This document shows, piece by piece, positions 24,305 to 31,757 of a DNA stretch of 38,780 bases. Under the pieces are notes generated by a model. That model was not told the origin of the DNA and ran no database searches. It saw nothing but the letters and a program-made list of their open reading frames with translations. The translations under genes and the position numbers were made by a program. This DNA comes from Planctomycetota bacterium (GTDB lineage Bacteria > Planctomycetota > Planctomycetia > Gemmatales > Gemmataceae), in assembly GCA_016191165.1 (NCBI GenBank), contig JACPPF010000097.1, positions 1-38,780 of the forward strand. The letters are read 5' to 3'. Within the stretch, counting starts at the first letter, position 1. Every line of letters starts with the position of its first letter.

Positions 24305-26230
24305 TTACTGGGCCGCGAACGCCTTGCGATCGAAGGCAATCGCGCGTTTTTCGAGTGCCTGGCGAATCGTGTTGGCGATGCCGTCGGCGTCGAGCCCGAG
24401 GTCGGCGAAAAGTTCGGGCCGTTCGCCGTGCTCGACAAAGCGATCGGGGATTCCCAGGCGGATGATGTTGCGCGTATCGGCGCCGGCGGCGTTGGCGCAT
24501 TCGAGTACCGCGCTGCCGAACCCGCCTTCGAGGGTTCCCTCTTCAACCGTGACGACCACGTTTGCTTCCTCGATCGCCTTCAACACGGTGGCGCGATCCA
24601 GCGGCTTGGCGAAGCGAGCGTTGACGACGCCGATCTCCAAACCTTCCGCGCGCAGCTTTTCCGCCGCCTTGGCGCAGGTCGACAGCAGCGTGCCGAACGC
24701 CAAAATGACGGCGTCCGTTCCCCACTCCAGCACCTCGGCCTGGCCCAGTTCGATCGGCGTGGCGGTGCGCTCGATGCGCTCCAGCCCGGCCTTGGGATAG
24801 CGCAGCGAAATCGGGCTGGCGGTCTGATTGACCGCGAAGTGCAGCATCGGGGCCACGTCGAGTTCATCGCCCGGCGCCATGACCACCATGTTCGGGAACA
24901 GCCGCATGTAGGCGATGTCAAAGCAGCCGTGATGCGTCGGGCCGTCGGGACCGGTCAGGCCGGAACGGTCGAGGGTGAAAACGACGGGCAGGTTTTGCAA
25001 CGCGACTTCCTGAAAGATCTGGTCGAACCCACGCTGCAAGAAGGTCGAATAGATGTTGCAGATGGGGCGCGCGCCCGCCTTGGCGATGCCGGCCGCGAAG
25101 GCGACGGCGTGCGATTCGCAGATCGCGACATCGAAGAACCGCGTCGGATAGTCGGTGCGGATTTTTTCCAGCTTGTTTCCCTGGCACATCGCCGCGGTAA
25201 TGACGCTCACGCGCGGGTCGCAGTTCATCAACTCGTGAATCGTCGTGCTGACCGCATCGGTGTAGGCCTTCGCGCCGCCCTTCTTGAGCGACACGATCGT
25301 GTGGTCCGGTCCCACCTTTTCAAAAACGGGCGGCGTGTGATACGTCACGGGGTCGTCGCTCGCCTGCGGCACGCCCTTGCCCTTGACCGTGATGACGTGT
25401 AGCAACACCGGACCCGGGTGGTCCTTGACGTGATTGAGCCAGTGACGCAAACTTGACAGGTCGTGCCCATCGATCGGACCCACGTAGTGGAAGCCCAACT
25501 CCTCGAACAACATCCCCCCGGTGAGGAGGGCCTTGGCGGCATCGCGGACCTGATCGAATGCGTGAGTCGCCATGTTGCCCAGGAGCGGCAGCTGGGAAAG
25601 CAGACTGCGAACTTGCTTCTTGGAATCCTGGTAGAAGTTGGTGAGCCGGGCGCGGTCGAGCGTATTCGCCAGAGCGCCGACGCGCGGACAGATCGACATC
25701 TGATTGTCGTTCAGGATCACCAGATGTTTCCGCTTCAGGTGCCCCGAATTGTTGAGCGCCTCGAACACGATGCCGGAGGGGAACGCGCCATCGCCAACCA
25801 CGGCAACACTATGGCGTTCGGGCCGGCCCATCATCTCGTCGCCGAGTTTGAGGCCGAGCGTCGTCGAGGCGGCGCAACCGGCATGGCCTGTCATGAAAAG
25901 ATCGTAGTCGCTCTCGTGCGGATTGGGGTAGCCCATCAGCCCACCCTTGGTGCGAATGCTGCCGAAATCCTTGAAGCGGCCCGTGATCAGCTTGTGCGGA
26001 TAAATCTGATGGCCGGTGTCCCAGATCAGGCGATCCTTGCTGAAATCGAAGGTCAAATGGAGAGCGATGCACAACTCGACCACGCCCAGATTGCTGGCGA
26101 AATGGGCTGGACGGATGCTCAGCACACGAACCAGCTCGTCGCGGATTTCCTGGGCCAATTGCGTCAATTCGTTATCGGTCAGCTTTTGCAGGTCCTGTGG
26201 ACCGGCCAGGTTTGGCAGAAGTTTTGTCAT
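24305..26230 (-). CDS. dxs: 1-deoxy-D-xylulose-5-phosphate synthase
   Basis: 641 aa. The enzyme condenses pyruvate and glyceraldehyde 3-phosphate, with thiamine diphosphate, to DXP, the first step of the MEP isoprenoid pathway. Visible motifs: the His of LIWDTGHQIYPHKL, MTGHAGCAAS, the ThDP motif starting VVGDGAFPSG and ending ILNDNQ, YVGPIDGHDL, catalytic Glu in DVAICESHAVAFAAG (E. coli has AEQHAV), and the transketolase part FTLDRSGLTGPDGPTHHG. Length is normal. The ATG at 26230 has AAAGGGA about 8 bases upstream; an upstream TTG at 26260 is less likely. It is the last gene of xseA-xseB-ispA-dxs, separated from ispA by hairpin repeat C, and may also have its own promoter. Confidence 0.95.
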   Translation of the reverse strand: MTKLLPNLAGPQDLQKLTDNELTQLAQEIRDELVRVLSIRPAHFASNLGVVELCIALHLTFDFSKDRLIWDTGHQIYPHKLITGRFKDFGSIRTKGGLMGYPNPHESDYDLFMTGHAGCAASTTLGLKLGDEMMGRPERHSVAVVGDGAFPSGIVFEALNNSGHLKRKHLVILNDNQMSICPRVGALANTLDRARLTNFYQDSKKQVRSLLSQLPLLGNMATHAFDQVRDAAKALLTGGMLFEELGFHYVGPIDGHDLSSLRHWLNHVKDHPGPVLLHVITVKGKGVPQASDDPVTYHTPPVFEKVGPDHTIVSLKKGGAKAYTDAVSTTIHELMNCDPRVSVITAAMCQGNKLEKIRTDYPTRFFDVAICESHAVAFAAGIAKAGARPICNIYSTFLQRGFDQIFQEVALQNLPVVFTLDRSGLTGPDGPTHHGCFDIAYMRLFPNMVVMAPGDELDVAPMLHFAVNQTASPISLRYPKAGLERIERTATPIELGQAEVLEWGTDAVILAFGTLLSTCAKAAEKLRAEGLEIGVVNARFAKPLDRATVLKAIEEANVVVTVEEGTLEGGFGSAVLECANAAGADTRNIIRLGIPDRFVEHGERPELFADLGLDADGIANTIRQALEKRAIAFDRKAFAAQ

Positions 26231-26330
26231 GGGTGCGTCCCTTTCTTTTGCATGTACCATCCGGTGAAGCCCGCGCTCCGCACGGGGTGCTGCGAAAAAT
26301 CCATCAATTCGCGAACCGGGGCGATCTATC

Positions 26331-26360
26331 AGTGTATCCGTTATTTTCTAGCAAAAACAA
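26331..26360 (-). promoter_or_regulatory. possible internal promoter for dxs
   Basis: On the minus strand TTGTTT (26355-26360), 18-base spacer, TACACT (26331-26336), between repeat locus C and dxs. Modest match; it would let dxs be expressed independently of ispA. Confidence 0.3.
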
Positions 26361-26369
26361 CCGAGAAGT

Positions 26370-26492
26370 TTAGCCGGAAGCGCAGGCGACGGACACATCG
26401 CTCGCTTGCGCCGGTTAGCCGGAAGCGCAAGCGACGGACGCAAAAATAGAACCCGACGGTAATTTGCTTCCGTCGCTTGCGCTTCCGGCTAA
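26370..26492. repeat. palindromic repeat locus C: three AGCG-N-AGCGA units between ispA and dxs
   Basis: Two 24-base direct copies (26370-26393 and 26415-26438, one difference) are followed by a perfect inverted copy (26469-26492). Each unit holds CCG, GAAGCGCAAGCGA, CGG. The inverted pair starts 6 bases after the ispA stop and can form a 24-bp stem with a 30-base loop. Spacing is irregular and there are only three units, so this is not a CRISPR array. Confidence 0.8.
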
Positions 26493-26497
26493 CCATG

Positions 26498-27403
26498 TCA
26501 GCGATCGCGCGCCAGTACAAACCGCATCAATTCGAGCAGTGGTTCGCCCGCGGCGCCCAGGGGCGATACCGCCTCGAGTGCTTGCTGCGTCAAGGCGGCC
26601 GCGCGGGCTCGGCTTTCCTCCACGCCGAGCAGGCCGGGATACGTCAGCTTGCCGCGGGCCGCGTCTTTACCGACTTGCTTGCCGGAATCGGCAACGTTGC
26701 CCTCAACGTCGATCAGGTCGTCGGTGATCTGGAACACAAGCCCGAAGCACCGGCCATAGACATCGAGACGATCGAGCAAATCGCGAACTGGCCCGTCGGT
26801 GTGTTCACCTTGAGCCGCGATAACTCCAAGTCTTAGACAGGCGCGAAAGAGGGCGCCGGTCTTGAATTCATGGATGTGCTCCAGCGCGGTGACCGACCGA
26901 GGCCGATCGTTGTTTTCCCAGGCCAGATCGTCCACCTGTCCGCCCACCATGCCGGCGGCGCCGGAACCCTTGGCCAGGGCCAGGCAACAGGCGGCCGCCG
27001 TCTTCGCGGGGTAGCCGTCGGCGAGAACCTGGAATGCGAGCGTCAGCAGTCCATCGCCGGCCAGGATCGCCAGGGCTTCGCCAAATTTTTTGTGGCAAGT
27101 CGGCATGCCGCGGCGGAGGTCATCGTCGTCCATCGCGGGGAGGTCGTCGTGAATTAGCGAATAGGTGTGGATCATCTCGACCGCGCAGGCCGCGGGAATC
27201 GCCTGGCCCTCGGCTCCGCCGGCCGCCTGCGCCGCCATGAATACGAGGACCGGGCGAAGTCGCTTGCCGGGAGCGAGCAGGCTATAGCGCATGGCGTCGA
27301 TCAACTCGGCGGGCGCATCGGCTTCGCGCGCGAGCAGGGCTTCCAGCTCGCGATCGACGAGCGCTTGCCGGACGGCCAGGTAATCCTTGAGGTTGAAGGA
27401 CAA
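26498..27403 (-). CDS. ispA: polyprenyl diphosphate synthase (farnesyl/geranylgeranyl diphosphate synthase)
   Basis: 301 aa, cytoplasmic. It adds isopentenyl diphosphate units to allylic diphosphates. The first Asp-rich motif is DDLPAMDDDDLRRG, with the 4-residue spacing DDxxxxD of bacterial short-chain enzymes; the second is QITDDLIDVEG. Also present are GKRLRPVLVFMA, GMVGGQVDDL and GKDAARGKLTYPGLLG (K-x-T). Product chain length, C15 or C20, cannot be decided safely by eye. The best start is TTG at 27403, since no ATG precedes the conserved GKRLRP region closely enough; the RBS is weak (GAG 8 bases upstream). It follows xseB by 40 bases and precedes dxs, the gene order also known from E. coli (xseB-ispA-dxs). 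Confidence 0.93.
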   Translation of the reverse strand: MSFNLKDYLAVRQALVDRELEALLAREADAPAELIDAMRYSLLAPGKRLRPVLVFMAAQAAGGAEGQAIPAACAVEMIHTYSLIHDDLPAMDDDDLRRGMPTCHKKFGEALAILAGDGLLTLAFQVLADGYPAKTAAACCLALAKGSGAAGMVGGQVDDLAWENNDRPRSVTALEHIHEFKTGALFRACLRLGVIAAQGEHTDGPVRDLLDRLDVYGRCFGLVFQITDDLIDVEGNVADSGKQVGKDAARGKLTYPGLLGVEESRARAAALTQQALEAVSPLGAAGEPLLELMRFVLARDR

Positions 27404-27443
27404 ATGATTATCTCGGCAGGCCGATCCCGGGGATTCGCGGTGC

Positions 27444-27707
27444 TCACCCCTGGGCTTCTTTTGAATGTTTCATGCTGGAGGCGTGCTCGAACGGCTTGAG
27501 GACCGGGCTGCCGGCCTCGTCCTTGCCCGTGAGTTCGACGATACGTTGTTCCACGTTACGTAATTGTTCGTAGCAACGGCGCACCAGCGCAATGCCTTGC
27601 TCGTAACGCGCAAGTGATTGCTCCAGGCCCGTATCGCCGGCCTCCAGATCCTGAACGATCTTGTCCAGCTCGGTTAAAGCGGCCTCGAATGTTTTTGGCT
27701 CAGGCAT
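27444..27707 (-). CDS. xseB: exodeoxyribonuclease VII small subunit
   Basis: 87 aa. The protein is the small helical subunit of exonuclease VII, which with XseA degrades single-stranded DNA to oligonucleotides. The family core is complete: KTFEAALTELDKIVQDLEAG, then LEQSLARYEQGIALVRRCYE and LRNVEQRIVEL. The ATG at 27707 gives the normal family N-terminus (PEPKTFEAAL) with GAGG about 11 bases upstream. An alternative ATG at 27770 overlaps the xseA stop as ATGA, which would couple translation but add 21 residues not seen in the family. Operon with xseA and ispA. Confidence 0.9.
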   Translation of the reverse strand: MPEPKTFEAALTELDKIVQDLEAGDTGLEQSLARYEQGIALVRRCYEQLRNVEQRIVELTGKDEAGSPVLKPFEHASSMKHSKEAQG

Positions 27708-27766
27708 GAAATCGTTGACCTCACGGCGAACCAACTCGCCGCCTGAATGAACGGACGCCCGCGGCG

Positions 27767-28993
27767 TCATTCCTCGCCCGCGGTTTTTCCTGTCACGTCG
27801 GCCTTGAGGCGGCCATTGCCGATGATGATCTCGACGGCGTCCCCGACGTTCACCTGCTCGATGCCGCGCACGACCGTCTTCGCGGGCAGGGTTCGAGTCA
27901 GGCTATAGCCGCGAGCCAGCACGTTCAAGGGGCTGAGCGATTCGAGTCGGCCGGCCCGGGCTTCGAGCCCCAGGCGCGCCTTCGTCAAGCGCATGTGCAA
28001 GGCGCGTTGCATGCGCTCCAGCGAATCGTCGAGATTGCGTTCCAGATTGCGCAGCCGGTCCAGCGGGACCACGAACACGCGTCGTTTGGCCAGGTTGTCC
28101 AGCCATTGTTTCTGGGCTTGATATTTTCTGAGGAGCAAATCGTGCAAGCGCTGCTGGCGTGATTTCAGCTGCCGGGCCAGGTCCAGGCGATCCGGCGTGG
28201 CGCGCTCGGCGGCTTCCGAGGGCGTGGCGGCGCGAAAATCCGCGACCAGGTCGGCAATCGTCACATCGATCTCGTGCCCGACTGCCGAGATTACCGGCGC
28301 CTTCGCGTTGAAGATCGCCTGAGCCACCATTTCCTCATTGAACGCAGCCAGGTCCTCGCTCGATCCGCCGCCCCGTCCGAGCAGGATCACGTCGATGTCG
28401 TCCAAGTCATTGAGCCGATCCAGTGCGGCCGCGATGTCTTCCCGTGCGCCGACGCCCTGGACGCGCACGCCGCAGATCCAGATTTCCGCGCAGGGCCAGC
28501 GGCGCGTGATGATCTCGAGCATATCGCGGATGGCCGCCCCGGTCGGGCTGGTGACCAGGGCGATCCGGCGCGGGAACGCCGGCAGCGGGCGTTTGCGTTC
28601 CGGCGCAAAGTAGCCGAGCTTTTGCAGTTTCTCCTTGAGCTTTTGCAGGGCGAGGTCCTGGGCGCCGACGCCGCTCTGGTAGAGTTCATCGACCGTGAGT
28701 TGGTACTTCCCGTGTGGCGGATAGACGGTGAGCTTGCCGCGAACGACGACCTCGATGCCATCCTTCATCGCATAGCGATGCCGCTGCGCGGTGGTGCGCC
28801 ACATGACGGAAGGAAGCTGGGCCGCCTTGTCCTTGAGCGTGAAGTAAACATGCCCGGAACCGGCGACGGACAGCGAGCTGATTTCGCCAAGAGCCCAGAC
28901 CGAGTTGAATGTGGTTTCGAGCACCGTCTTGATTTGCGCGGTGACGGCGCTGATGGTTTGCGGCTTGACGTTGGTGGGAGCGGACGGGAGCAT
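27767..28993 (-). CDS. xseA: exodeoxyribonuclease VII large subunit
   Basis: 408 aa. The N-terminal OB-fold (about residues 10-105: ISAVTAQIKTVLETTFNSVW, SGHVYFTLKDKAAQLPSVMW, GKLTVYPPHGKYQL) binds single-stranded DNA. The catalytic domain follows with RIALVTSPTGAAIRDML, DVILLGRGGGSSEDLAAFNE and PVISAVGHEIDVTIADLVAD, which holds the conserved GRGGGS and GHE/D motifs, and R-A-x-T-P-S-x-A-A-E. A helical C-terminal region with coiled-coil character binds XseB. Length is slightly short of the 450 residues of E. coli. The frame runs on upstream to 29077, but that part is repeat locus D, so the ATG at 28993 is the true start. Confidence 0.93.
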   Translation of the reverse strand: MLPSAPTNVKPQTISAVTAQIKTVLETTFNSVWALGEISSLSVAGSGHVYFTLKDKAAQLPSVMWRTTAQRHRYAMKDGIEVVVRGKLTVYPPHGKYQLTVDELYQSGVGAQDLALQKLKEKLQKLGYFAPERKRPLPAFPRRIALVTSPTGAAIRDMLEIITRRWPCAEIWICGVRVQGVGAREDIAAALDRLNDLDDIDVILLGRGGGSSEDLAAFNEEMVAQAIFNAKAPVISAVGHEIDVTIADLVADFRAATPSEAAERATPDRLDLARQLKSRQQRLHDLLLRKYQAQKQWLDNLAKRRVFVVPLDRLRNLERNLDDSLERMQRALHMRLTKARLGLEARAGRLESLSPLNVLARGYSLTRTLPAKTVVRGIEQVNVGDAVEIIIGNGRLKADVTGKTAGEE

Positions 28994-29005
28994 GAAATCA
29001 GGGAC

Positions 29006-29088
29006 CAAGCCCCAGGATGAGCGCAGCGATTCCTGGGGGTAGGCCTGCGGAAAACCCTCAGGAATCGCTGCGCTCATCCTGAGGCTTG
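29006..29088. repeat. palindromic repeat locus D: inverted pair of 34-base hairpin units between ald and xseA
   Basis: Unit 1 is 29006-29039 and unit 2, inverted, 29055-29088. Each is an 8-bp stem around the loop TGAGCGCAGCGAT: CCCCAGGA/TCCTGGGG in unit 1 and CCTCAGGA/TCCTGAGG in unit 2. The two units differ only at one base pair, where C-G has become T-A. The locus begins 8 bases after the ald stop. Confidence 0.85.
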
Positions 29089-29096
29089 CATGAACC

Positions 29097-30209
29097 TCAA
29101 ATGATCGGCATGCACGGCAAGTTAAACGTCTCCGCCACGGCCGGGTTCGTGACCTTGCCCTGATGAATGTTGACGCCCTGACCCAAGAAGGGGTTTTGCG
29201 TTATCGCCGACTCGAACCCCTTCTTCGCCAGCTGAAGCACATAAGGCAACGTGACGTTGGTGAGGGCATAGGTACTCGTTCGGCCCACCGCGCCGGGCAT
29301 GTTGGTGACGCAATAGTGAACCACATCCTCTTCGATGTAAGTCGGATGACTGTGCGTGGTTGGCCGGGCGGTTTCGACGCAGCCGCCCTGATCGATGGCG
29401 ACATCGATGATGACCGCGCGTTTCGGCATTCGCTTGAGATCATCGCGGCGGAGCAAGCGCGGCGCCTTCGCGCCCGGGATCAACACGGCGCCGATCACCA
29501 GGTCGGCATGCGCGATGGACGCGAGGATATTGTGCCGATCGCTGTACAGGGTCGTCACGTTGGTCGGCATGACGTCGTCGATGTAGCGCAGGCGATCGAC
29601 GTTGATGTCCATGATGATGACATTGGCGCCCAGGCCGGCCGCGGTCTTGGCCGCGTTGGCGCCGACGATGCCGCCGCCGAGCACCACGACGTTGGCGGGC
29701 AACACGCCCGGCACGCCGCCCAGCAAGATTCCGCGGCCCTCGAATGGGCGTTCGAGAAATTTCGCACCTTCCTGAATGCTCATGCGACCGGCGACTTCGC
29801 TCATTGGTGTCAGGAGCGGCAGGGTGCCGTGCCTGTCCTTGATCGTCTCGTAAGCGATGGCGGTGATGCCCGATTTCATCACGGCGTCGGTCAGGTCGCG
29901 ATCGGCGGCGAAATGGAAGTAGGTAAAAACGATCTGCTCACTGCGCAGCATCGGCCATTCGGCTGGCAGCGGTTCCTTCACCTTCACGATCAGATCGGCC
30001 CGCGCCCAGATTTCGGCGGCGGCAGAAACGATCTCCGCGCCGTTTTCGGCATACTGCTCATCGTCGATGCCGCTGCCTTGCCCGGCGCCCGATTGGATGA
30101 GCACCTTGTGCCCCGCGCGCGTCAACTCCTCGACGCCGACCGGGATCATGGCGACACGGTATTCGTCGGTCTTGATTTCCTTGGGTACGCCGATGACGAA
30201 GGGCTGCAT
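29097..30209 (-). CDS. ald: alanine dehydrogenase
   Basis: 370 aa, the usual length. The enzyme reversibly deaminates L-alanine to pyruvate with NAD. The signature start is VIGVPKEIKTDEYRVAMIP. Substrate-binding Lys lies in LIVKVKEPLPAEW (about residue 75), catalytic His in TYFHFAADRDLT (about 96), the NAD fold in VVVLGGGIVGANAAKTAAGL, and the catalytic Asp in VIIDVAIDQGGCVETARPTTH (about 270). The C-terminal MPGAVGRTSTYALTNVTLPY is also diagnostic. The ATG at 30209 has GAGGA about 6 bases upstream. The gene precedes xseA on the same strand with repeat locus D between, so co-transcription is uncertain. Divergent from the first cyclophilin gene. Confidence 0.96.
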   Translation of the reverse strand: MQPFVIGVPKEIKTDEYRVAMIPVGVEELTRAGHKVLIQSGAGQGSGIDDEQYAENGAEIVSAAAEIWARADLIVKVKEPLPAEWPMLRSEQIVFTYFHFAADRDLTDAVMKSGITAIAYETIKDRHGTLPLLTPMSEVAGRMSIQEGAKFLERPFEGRGILLGGVPGVLPANVVVLGGGIVGANAAKTAAGLGANVIIMDINVDRLRYIDDVMPTNVTTLYSDRHNILASIAHADLVIGAVLIPGAKAPRLLRRDDLKRMPKRAVIIDVAIDQGGCVETARPTTHSHPTYIEEDVVHYCVTNMPGAVGRTSTYALTNVTLPYVLQLAKKGFESAITQNPFLGQGVNIHQGKVTNPAVAETFNLPCMPII

Positions 30210-30281
30210 GAAGCGTCCTCGTGAGGCTGAAGATCGGACAATCCGTTAACGGTGAGATATGTTTCGTCCGGCCAAGGTCAA

Positions 30282-30332
30282 GCGGGCTTGCGTTTAGCGC
30301 CCGCGCCGCGCCGTGCGATCGCCAAACGCAAG
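30282..30332. repeat. palindromic repeat locus H between ald and cyclophilin
   Basis: GCGGGC (30282-30287) and GCCCGC (30299-30304) enclose TTGCGTTTAGC, a variant of the AGCG-N-AGCGA loop. A larger inverted repeat CTTGCGTTT (30287-30295)/AAACGCAAG (30324-30332) overlaps it. It lies in the 208-base divergent gap, whose remainder shows no further feature that I can support. Confidence 0.5.
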
Positions 30333-30417
30333 TAATGAAACCTCCCCGTTGGCCGGTGAATTTCTAAAACAATCCCATCGCGAGATCGATCGCCTTCCCA
30401 CTCAGCGAGGATTGAAC

Positions 30418-30990
30418 ATGAAACGTTTGTTTGTCATCGTGTGTACGCTCGCCCTGGCCTTTCTGACGCCGACGTTTGCTCAGGACAAGAAGAATACCCG
30501 CGTGGTCATGGAAACCAACCACGGCAAGATCGTCATCGAATTGTTCGACGCAAAGGCGCCGATCACGGTCAAGAACTTTCTTCAGTACGTGGACGACAAG
30601 CACTACGACGGCCTGATCTTCCATCGCGTCATCGCCGACTTCATGATCCAGGGCGGCGGCTTCGCTCCCGGCATGAAGGAAAGAAAAACGCGCGCCCCGA
30701 TCAAGAACGAAGCAGGCAACGGCCTTGCCAACGCGCCCTACACCATCGCCATGGCCCGCACGCGCGTGCCCGATAGCGCGACGGCGCAATTCTTCATCAA
30801 CTCCAAGGCGAACAAGTTCCTCGACCGCGCGAATGCACAGGACGGCGTCGGCTATGCCGTGTTTGGCATCGTCGTCGAAGGCAAGGATGTGGTGGACAAG
30901 ATTCGCCGCGTCAAGACGGGCGAAGTGGGTGGGCACGAAAATGTCCCGCTCGACGATGTGGTCATCAAATCGGTCCGCCGCGTGAAATAG
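30418..30990 (+). CDS. secreted cyclophilin-type peptidyl-prolyl cis-trans isomerase
   Basis: 190 aa. [22 protein letters not shown] is a signal peptide, so the isomerase works outside the cytoplasmic membrane. The cyclophilin fold is complete: [40 protein letters not shown], the FMIQGGGF active-site strand, [20 protein letters not shown] and [18 protein letters not shown]. Catalytic Arg of FHRV is present. It speeds proline isomerisation during folding of exported proteins. The frame is open upstream to 30313, but the ATG at 30418, preceded by GAGGA, starts the signal peptide. It is followed by a close paralogue 65 bases downstream, with repeat locus E between. Confidence 0.92.
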   Translation: MKRLFVIVCTLALAFLTPTFAQDKKNTRVVMETNHGKIVIELFDAKAPITVKNFLQYVDDKHYDGLIFHRVIADFMIQGGGFAPGMKERKTRAPIKNEAGNGLANAPYTIAMARTRVPDSATAQFFINSKANKFLDRANAQDGVGYAVFGIVVEGKDVVDKIRRVKTGEVGGHENVPLDDVVIKSVRRVK

Positions 30991-30999
30991 ATATCCAGC

Positions 31000-31037
31000 A
31001 AGCCCCGGGATGAGCGCAGCGATTCCCGGGGGGGCTT
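31000..31037. repeat. palindromic repeat locus E: single unit between the two cyclophilin genes
   Basis: AAGCCCCGGGA (31000-31010), loop TGAGCGCAGCGA (31011-31022), TTCCCGGG plus G-rich GGGGCTT (to 31037). Relative to locus D the stem has changed at one pair from A-T to G-C, so pairing is kept. The hairpin starts 9 bases after the stop of the first cyclophilin. Confidence 0.8.
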
Positions 31038-31055
31038 CGACTTTGAGTTCAATTA

Positions 31056-31682
31056 ATGAAAAAGTTCATCCTGATCGGCGTGCCGGTTCTGTTGGTCGCC
31101 TTCGGCCTCTTTGTACTGATTTCTTCTAATGGCGGTCCAGCGGGTCCGTCCGGCCCCAGTCCGGTCGTGGTCATGGAAACGACGATGGGGACGGTCAAGA
31201 TGGAGTTGTATGCGTCCAAGGCGCCGATCACCGTGGATAATTTCCTCAAATACGTCGACGCCAAGCACTATGACAACACGATCTTCCATCGCGTAATCCC
31301 GAACTTCATGGTCCAGTGCGGCGGATTCGAACCGGGGATGAAGGAAAAGAGCGACAAGTTTGAGCCGATCAAGAACGAATCCTATAACGGCCTGACCAAT
31401 GATAAGGGCACCCTCGCCATGGCGCGAACCAACAAGCCGCACAGTGCCACCGCCCAGTTCTTCATCAACGTTAAGGACAACCCATTTCTTAATCGCTCCG
31501 AGGCACAGGATGGCTTTGGCTATGCCGTATTCGGGCAGGTAATCGAAGGAATGGGCGTCGTCGAAAAAATCCGGTACGTCAAGACAACTGACATCGGCGG
31601 GCACGAGAATGTTCCCGTGGAAGACGTCATCATCAAGTCCATTCGCCGCGTCGAGCCGGACCAAAAAGCCGGCGGCAAGTGA
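31056..31682 (+). CDS. membrane-anchored cyclophilin-type peptidyl-prolyl cis-trans isomerase (paralogue)
   Basis: 208 aa. MKKFILIGVPVLLVAFGLFVLI is an uncleaved-looking anchor or signal, followed by a Gly/Pro/Ser linker (GGPAGPSGPSP) and a full cyclophilin domain: [76 protein letters not shown] Cys replaces Gly in the active-site strand (MVQCGG against MIQGGG in the neighbour), otherwise the two are collinear and clearly arose by tandem duplication. It folds exported proteins, probably at the outer face of the inner membrane. The ATG at 31056 has only a weak RBS, so expression may depend on the upstream gene. The end of the gene lies 75 bases before the WD40 gene. Confidence 0.9.
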   Translation: MKKFILIGVPVLLVAFGLFVLISSNGGPAGPSGPSPVVVMETTMGTVKMELYASKAPITVDNFLKYVDAKHYDNTIFHRVIPNFMVQCGGFEPGMKEKSDKFEPIKNESYNGLTNDKGTLAMARTNKPHSATAQFFINVKDNPFLNRSEAQDGFGYAVFGQVIEGMGVVEKIRYVKTTDIGGHENVPVEDVIIKSIRRVEPDQKAGGK

Positions 31683-31757
31683 TTCGCGCTTCTCTCAGCA
31701 AGGCCCAGGGACGGCCCAGCCCGGGCTTTTTCACGACAAGATTGAAAGGACAAACTC

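Noticed and set aside
25463-26449. 328-codon plus-strand frame opposite dxs, running into repeat C
   Set aside because: dxs on the other strand is certain, and the frame ends in translated repeat DNA.
26370-26492. Possible CRISPR array
   Set aside because: Only three units, one inverted, with unequal spacing and self-complementary repeats found elsewhere between genes; no cas genes in the window.
28994-29077. N-terminal extension of xseA
   Set aside because: These codons are repeat locus D read as protein; the family start is at 28993.
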